A DNA stretch of 9,033 nt, from NCBI GenBank assembly GCA_947176615.1, contig CAMWRO010000096.1:1-9033 (forward strand). Direction: 5' to 3'. The position numbers and the translations under genes are program-made. How positions within the stretch are numbered: position 1 is the first letter of the stretch; the number at the start of each line of letters is the position of its first letter. This document shows positions 6,319-9,033 of this stretch, piece after piece. The notes beneath the pieces were generated by a model. It was given only the letters and a program-made list of their open reading frames with translations, searched no databases and was not told the origin of the DNA. This DNA is from an uncultured Porphyromonadaceae bacterium. GTDB lineage: Bacteria; Bacteroidota; Bacteroidia; Bacteroidales; Muribaculaceae.

Positions 6319-6687
6319 ATGACTGAAACCAACAACCAGACAGATACTCTCTCCATGATAATCGAAGGATTGCAGGAACGCAAGGCCCGTCGAATTACTA
6401 TAGTCGATATGAGCGAGCTTGAAACCGCCGCAGCTCATCGTTTTGTCATCTGCGAGGGCACATCGACAATGCATGTGACCTCTATCGCTGACTCTGTTCG
6501 CGAATATCTTCTCGAAAATGGACGAATCAAGCCATATAGCTACGACGGTTACGCCAATTCGCAATGGATTGTGATCGACTATGGCGACACGATTGTACAT
6601 GTATTTCTTCCCGAGGAGCGCTCCCGTTACAATCTTGAAGAATTGTGGAGCGATGCCGTGATTGAAGAAATACCTGATCAATACTAA
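6319..6687 (+). CDS. rsfS: Ribosomal silencing factor RsfS
   Basis: A 122-residue cytoplasmic protein of the RsfS/Iojap/DUF143 family. It binds ribosomal protein uL14 on the large subunit and blocks subunit joining, lowering translation when nutrients are short. The family pattern covers nearly the whole length: VDMSELETAAAHRFVICEG (residues ~29-47), TSIADSVREYL in the helix, GYANSQWIVIDYGDTIVHVF (~77-96) and the C-terminal PEERSRYNLEELWSDA (~98-113). Length is normal for the family. The gene is followed 34 bases later by ftsH in the same direction with no hairpin between them, so they probably share a transcript. The rsfS-ftsH pairing is familiar in Bacteroidota, from general knowledge. The start is the only ATG that keeps the usual short N-terminal extension before the first helix. 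Nothing looks degraded. Confidence 0.95.
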   Translation: MTETNNQTDTLSMIIEGLQERKARRITIVDMSELETAAAHRFVICEGTSTMHVTSIADSVREYLLENGRIKPYSYDGYANSQWIVIDYGDTIVHVFLPEERSRYNLEELWSDAVIEEIPDQY

Positions 6688-6721
6688 CATAACACTAAAC
6701 TAAATTTAAGCATCTCTTAAA

Positions 6722-8848
6722 ATGAGTTCTCCAATTCCTCCGCACTCCCCGAAACCCGGCAAAAAAGGCGGCATCAAGTTCAATCTGTACTGGATGTATG
6801 CCATCGTAGTCGTTTTTCTGCTTGGGATGCTGTATCTCGATAACAATTCGTTGACCAAGGAGGTCAGCTACACCAAATTTGAAGAATATGTCGGCTCGGG
6901 CGGCGTGAAGAAAATCACCGTCTTCACCAATACCAACAGCGCCGAGGCATTCTTGAGCGATTCGCTGGCCTCGAAAGTGTTCCATGAATCCCAGTATCAG
7001 GCCGGAAAAGGAACCACGGCAAAGATTGTGACCGATATACCGTCGGCCGACAAGATTCAGGATCAGATTGAAGTGTGGCGTAGCGAAGGAAAGTTTACCG
7101 GCGAGGTAAAATATGAAAAAAGCAGCGACTACACCGCGTTGTTATGGTCGTTTGGCCCCATCATTCTCTTTGTCGCTGTGTGGATTTTCATGATGAGGCG
7201 CATGTCGGGACGTGACGGCGGCGGTGCCGGCAGTGTCTTCAATGTCGGCAAATCCAAGGCAAAAATGTTTGACAAAGATGAAGGCACCAATGTGACTTTC
7301 AAGGATGTCGCAGGTCTTTCCGAGGCCAAGACCGAGATAAAGGAAATTGTGGAATTTTTGCGTAACCCGCAACGATATACCGATCTCGGCGGCAAAATCC
7401 CGAAGGGCGCGCTGCTTGTAGGTCCTCCCGGAACCGGTAAGACCCTCCTTGCCAAGGCTGTTGCCGGCGAGGCCAATGTTCCGTTCTTCTCTATGTCGGG
7501 ATCCGATTTTGTGGAGATGTTTGTCGGTGTCGGAGCCTCGCGTGTGCGCGATCTTTTCCGTCAGGCCAAGGAGAAAGCTCCCTGTATCGTGTTTATAGAC
7601 GAGATTGACGCTGTGGGACGTGCGCGCGGCAAGAATCCCAACATGGGTGCCAACGACGAGCGTGAAAACACCCTTAACCAGCTGCTTACCGAAATGGACG
7701 GTTTCGGGACCAACAGCGGCGTGATTATCCTTGCAGCCACCAACCGTGTCGACATCCTTGACAAGGCTCTCCTCCGTGCCGGGCGTTTTGACCGTCAGAT
7801 TCAGGTCGACCTTCCCGAGCTGAAAGACCGCATCGAGGTGTTCAACGTCCATCTTCGCAATATCAAGACCGACGATACTGTCGATGTTGACCTGATGGCC
7901 CGGCAGACTGCCGGATTCTCGGGTGCCGACATTGCCAACGTGTGCAACGAGGCTGCTCTTATCGCTGCCCGTAACAATAAAAAGACTGTTGACCGCGATA
8001 GTTTCATGGCGGCGATTGACCGCATCATCTGTGGCCTTGAACACAGTTCCAAGATTATTTCTGATGACGAAAAACGTGCCATCGCCATCCATGAGGCGGG
8101 TCATGCGACCGTGTCATGGTTCCTCGAATATTCGAGCGAGATGGTTAAAGTATCGATTGTTCCGCGCGGAATGGCCCTCGGTGCCGCTTGGTATATGCCT
8201 GAAGAACGTCAGATTACCCCTGTGCAGGCATTGCTTGACCAGATATGTATGACTCTCGGAGGTCGTGCCGCCGAGGAACTTGTGATGGGTACAGTCTCGA
8301 CAGGTGCGTTGAACGACCTTGAGAAAGTGACGAAAATGGCCTACGCGATTGTGGTTTACTACGGCATGAGCGACGTGTTGCCTAATATCTGTTATTATGA
8401 TTCTACAGGTCGCGAGTATGGATTCTCCAAACCCTACGGAGAGGAACGTGCCAAAGAGATTGACAAAGAGGTTTCGCGCATTATCGCCGAGCAATATGAC
8501 CGTGCCAAAAAGATTTTGACCGAGCAGGCCGCCGGACATGCCAAGCTCGCCGAGACGCTTCTGACACGCGAGGTGATGTATGCCGAAGACCTTGTGCAGA
8601 TATTTGGAAAACGTCGCTGGCGTTCCCGCACCGAGGAAATCATGCGTCTGCAGGCCGAGCGTGACGCCAAGCGTCTCGCCGAGCAGAATGAGCAAAACAA
8701 CGGGGTGGAAGATACCACTGCCGAGGAAGTTAAGTCAGAATCTCCCGCCGATAAGGCTCCTGATTTCGACCCCTCACAGACTCTCATTCCCGGCGACGCA
8801 AAAAACGTCCCGACCCCTCCCCCTTACAAACCGAAGGATAAAGAATAA
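6722..8848 (+). CDS. ftsH: ATP-dependent zinc metalloprotease FtsH
   Basis: Membrane-anchored AAA+ protease (708 residues) that degrades misassembled membrane proteins and regulatory cytoplasmic proteins as a hexamer. TM1 is ~23-39, a periplasmic domain spans ~40-138 and TM2 is ~139-157. The AAA+ domain has Walker A GPPGTGKT (234-241), the pore segment MFVGVGASR (266-274), Walker B FIDEID (291-296), and the second region of homology with R352 and R355 in LLRAGRFDR. The zinc site is HEAGH (457-461), with E458 catalytic and D532 in ALNDLEK the likely third ligand. GGRAAEEL is at 513-520. The tail (~640-708) begins as a charged helix and becomes acidic and proline-rich, ending PTPPPYKPKDKE. It is longer than needed for the core fold and probably disordered. 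All catalytic residues are intact. The start at 6722 gives the expected short cytoplasmic N-terminus. Confidence 0.97.
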   Translation: MSSPIPPHSPKPGKKGGIKFNLYWMYAIVVVFLLGMLYLDNNSLTKEVSYTKFEEYVGSGGVKKITVFTNTNSAEAFLSDSLASKVFHESQYQAGKGTTAKIVTDIPSADKIQDQIEVWRSEGKFTGEVKYEKSSDYTALLWSFGPIILFVAVWIFMMRRMSGRDGGGAGSVFNVGKSKAKMFDKDEGTNVTFKDVAGLSEAKTEIKEIVEFLRNPQRYTDLGGKIPKGALLVGPPGTGKTLLAKAVAGEANVPFFSMSGSDFVEMFVGVGASRVRDLFRQAKEKAPCIVFIDEIDAVGRARGKNPNMGANDERENTLNQLLTEMDGFGTNSGVIILAATNRVDILDKALLRAGRFDRQIQVDLPELKDRIEVFNVHLRNIKTDDTVDVDLMARQTAGFSGADIANVCNEAALIAARNNKKTVDRDSFMAAIDRIICGLEHSSKIISDDEKRAIAIHEAGHATVSWFLEYSSEMVKVSIVPRGMALGAAWYMPEERQITPVQALLDQICMTLGGRAAEELVMGTVSTGALNDLEKVTKMAYAIVVYYGMSDVLPNICYYDSTGREYGFSKPYGEERAKEIDKEVSRIIAEQYDRAKKILTEQAAGHAKLAETLLTREVMYAEDLVQIFGKRRWRSRTEEIMRLQAERDAKRLAEQNEQNNGVEDTTAEEVKSESPADKAPDFDPSQTLIPGDAKNVPTPPPYKPKDKE

Positions 8849-8849
8849 C

Positions 8850-8917
8850 CTTGATGAAGGTGTGAAAAAACGGCAGAAAGGACATCCTTTCTGCCGTTTT
8901 TTCACACCTTCATCAAG
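8850..8917. terminator. Bidirectional terminator in a 33-bp perfect inverted repeat
   Basis: Arms 8850-8882 and 8885-8917 are exact reverse complements around a two-base centre. The core is a conventional terminator for both strands: a G/C-containing stem (CGGCAGAAAGG at 8871-8881 and its complement to 8895) followed by six T on the + strand (8896-8901), with six A on the other side (8865-8870). It starts two bases after the ftsH stop codon. The repeat is longer than a terminator needs: the outer 15 bases (CTTGATGAAGGTGTG) copy the final codons of the convergent gene in inverted orientation. Confidence 0.93.
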
Positions 8918-9033
8918 TCAGTCATTATGCGGTCGCTGACGAGCCATTGTGACTCGGGGATGGTGAGAGTATTGTCGTGCAAGGCCATGTTGCCCCTCTT
9001 AATGTGGGGGCGTGACGTTGCTGTTATATGGTC
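8902..9033 (-). CDS. C-terminal end of an unidentified convergent gene (partial)
   Basis: An open frame runs leftward from the window edge for 43 codons to a TGA at 8902-8904. The visible part contains TSRPHIKRGNMALHD near its start and closes with QWLVSDRIMTDLMKV. That it is real is supported by the uninterrupted frame to the edge, its convergent placement against ftsH and the shared terminator at its stop. The last four codons and the stop lie inside the right arm of the palindrome. I do not recognise the family from this fragment, and no membrane segment or metal motif can be claimed. The rest of the gene lies right of the window. Confidence 0.6.
   Translation of the reverse strand, partial: DHITATSRPHIKRGNMALHDNTLTIPESQWLVSDRIMTDLMKV

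Noticed and set aside
7142..8104. 320-codon open frame antisense to ftsH
   Set aside because: It is opposite the AAA+ domain of ftsH, has no recognisable motif and no promoter of its own, so it is a shadow.

Overview
The window looks like chromosomal DNA from a Bacteroidota bacterium, most likely order Bacteroidales. The evidence is three to four exact matches to the Bacteroides-type -7 promoter box (TAnnTTTG), start codons with AT-rich upstream regions and no Shine-Dalgarno sequence, a lipoprotein whose cysteine is followed by the acidic surface-export type sequence SDDDND, and a NusG-like protein of the UpxY kind. Base composition is moderate (about half G+C by eye), which would suit a Muribaculaceae-like gut lineage better than classic Bacteroides. 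That family assignment is inference.

Layout. Three genes run leftward from a divergent promoter region near 4.85 kb: clpB (2176-4764), a small predicted surface lipoprotein (1592-2077), and, with its own strong promoter, an unusual 432-residue protein (5-1303). Strong hairpins at 2119-2154 and 1531-1564 separate the three into different transcription units. Three genes run rightward: a LolC/LolE/FtsX-type permease (4893-6155), then rsfS (6319-6687) and ftsH (6722-8848), which look like an operon with a promoter at 6228-6235. A 33-bp perfect inverted repeat with a 2-base centre ends ftsH. It also runs into the last codons of a convergent, truncated gene (8902-9033).

Function. Much of the window is conserved housekeeping: protein disaggregation (ClpB), membrane proteolysis (FtsH), ribosome silencing (RsfS) and an envelope lipid or lipoprotein transport permease. 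The accessory part is the left end. The 5-1303 protein joins a tyrosine-recombinase-like N-terminal half, which keeps the core-binding and early catalytic-fold pattern but has lost the HxxR box and the tyrosine nucleophile, to a complete-looking NusG/UpxY-type antitermination half (NGN plus KOW). It is preceded by a Bacteroides-type promoter and a leader of about 145 nt with several hairpins. In Bacteroides, UpxY proteins are encoded at the start of capsular polysaccharide operons, act on the leader of their own operon and often lie next to an integrase gene. This gene may therefore head a polysaccharide or other surface locus lying left of the window. It is the best candidate here for a little-described system: a recombinase fold reused as a targeting module for a specialised NusG.

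Other points of interest are an 8-bp inverted repeat in the clpB leader, overlapping divergent promoters for clpB and the permease that make the permease mRNA nearly leaderless, and the long palindrome shared by two convergent genes. No tRNA, rRNA, CRISPR array or insertion sequence was seen.
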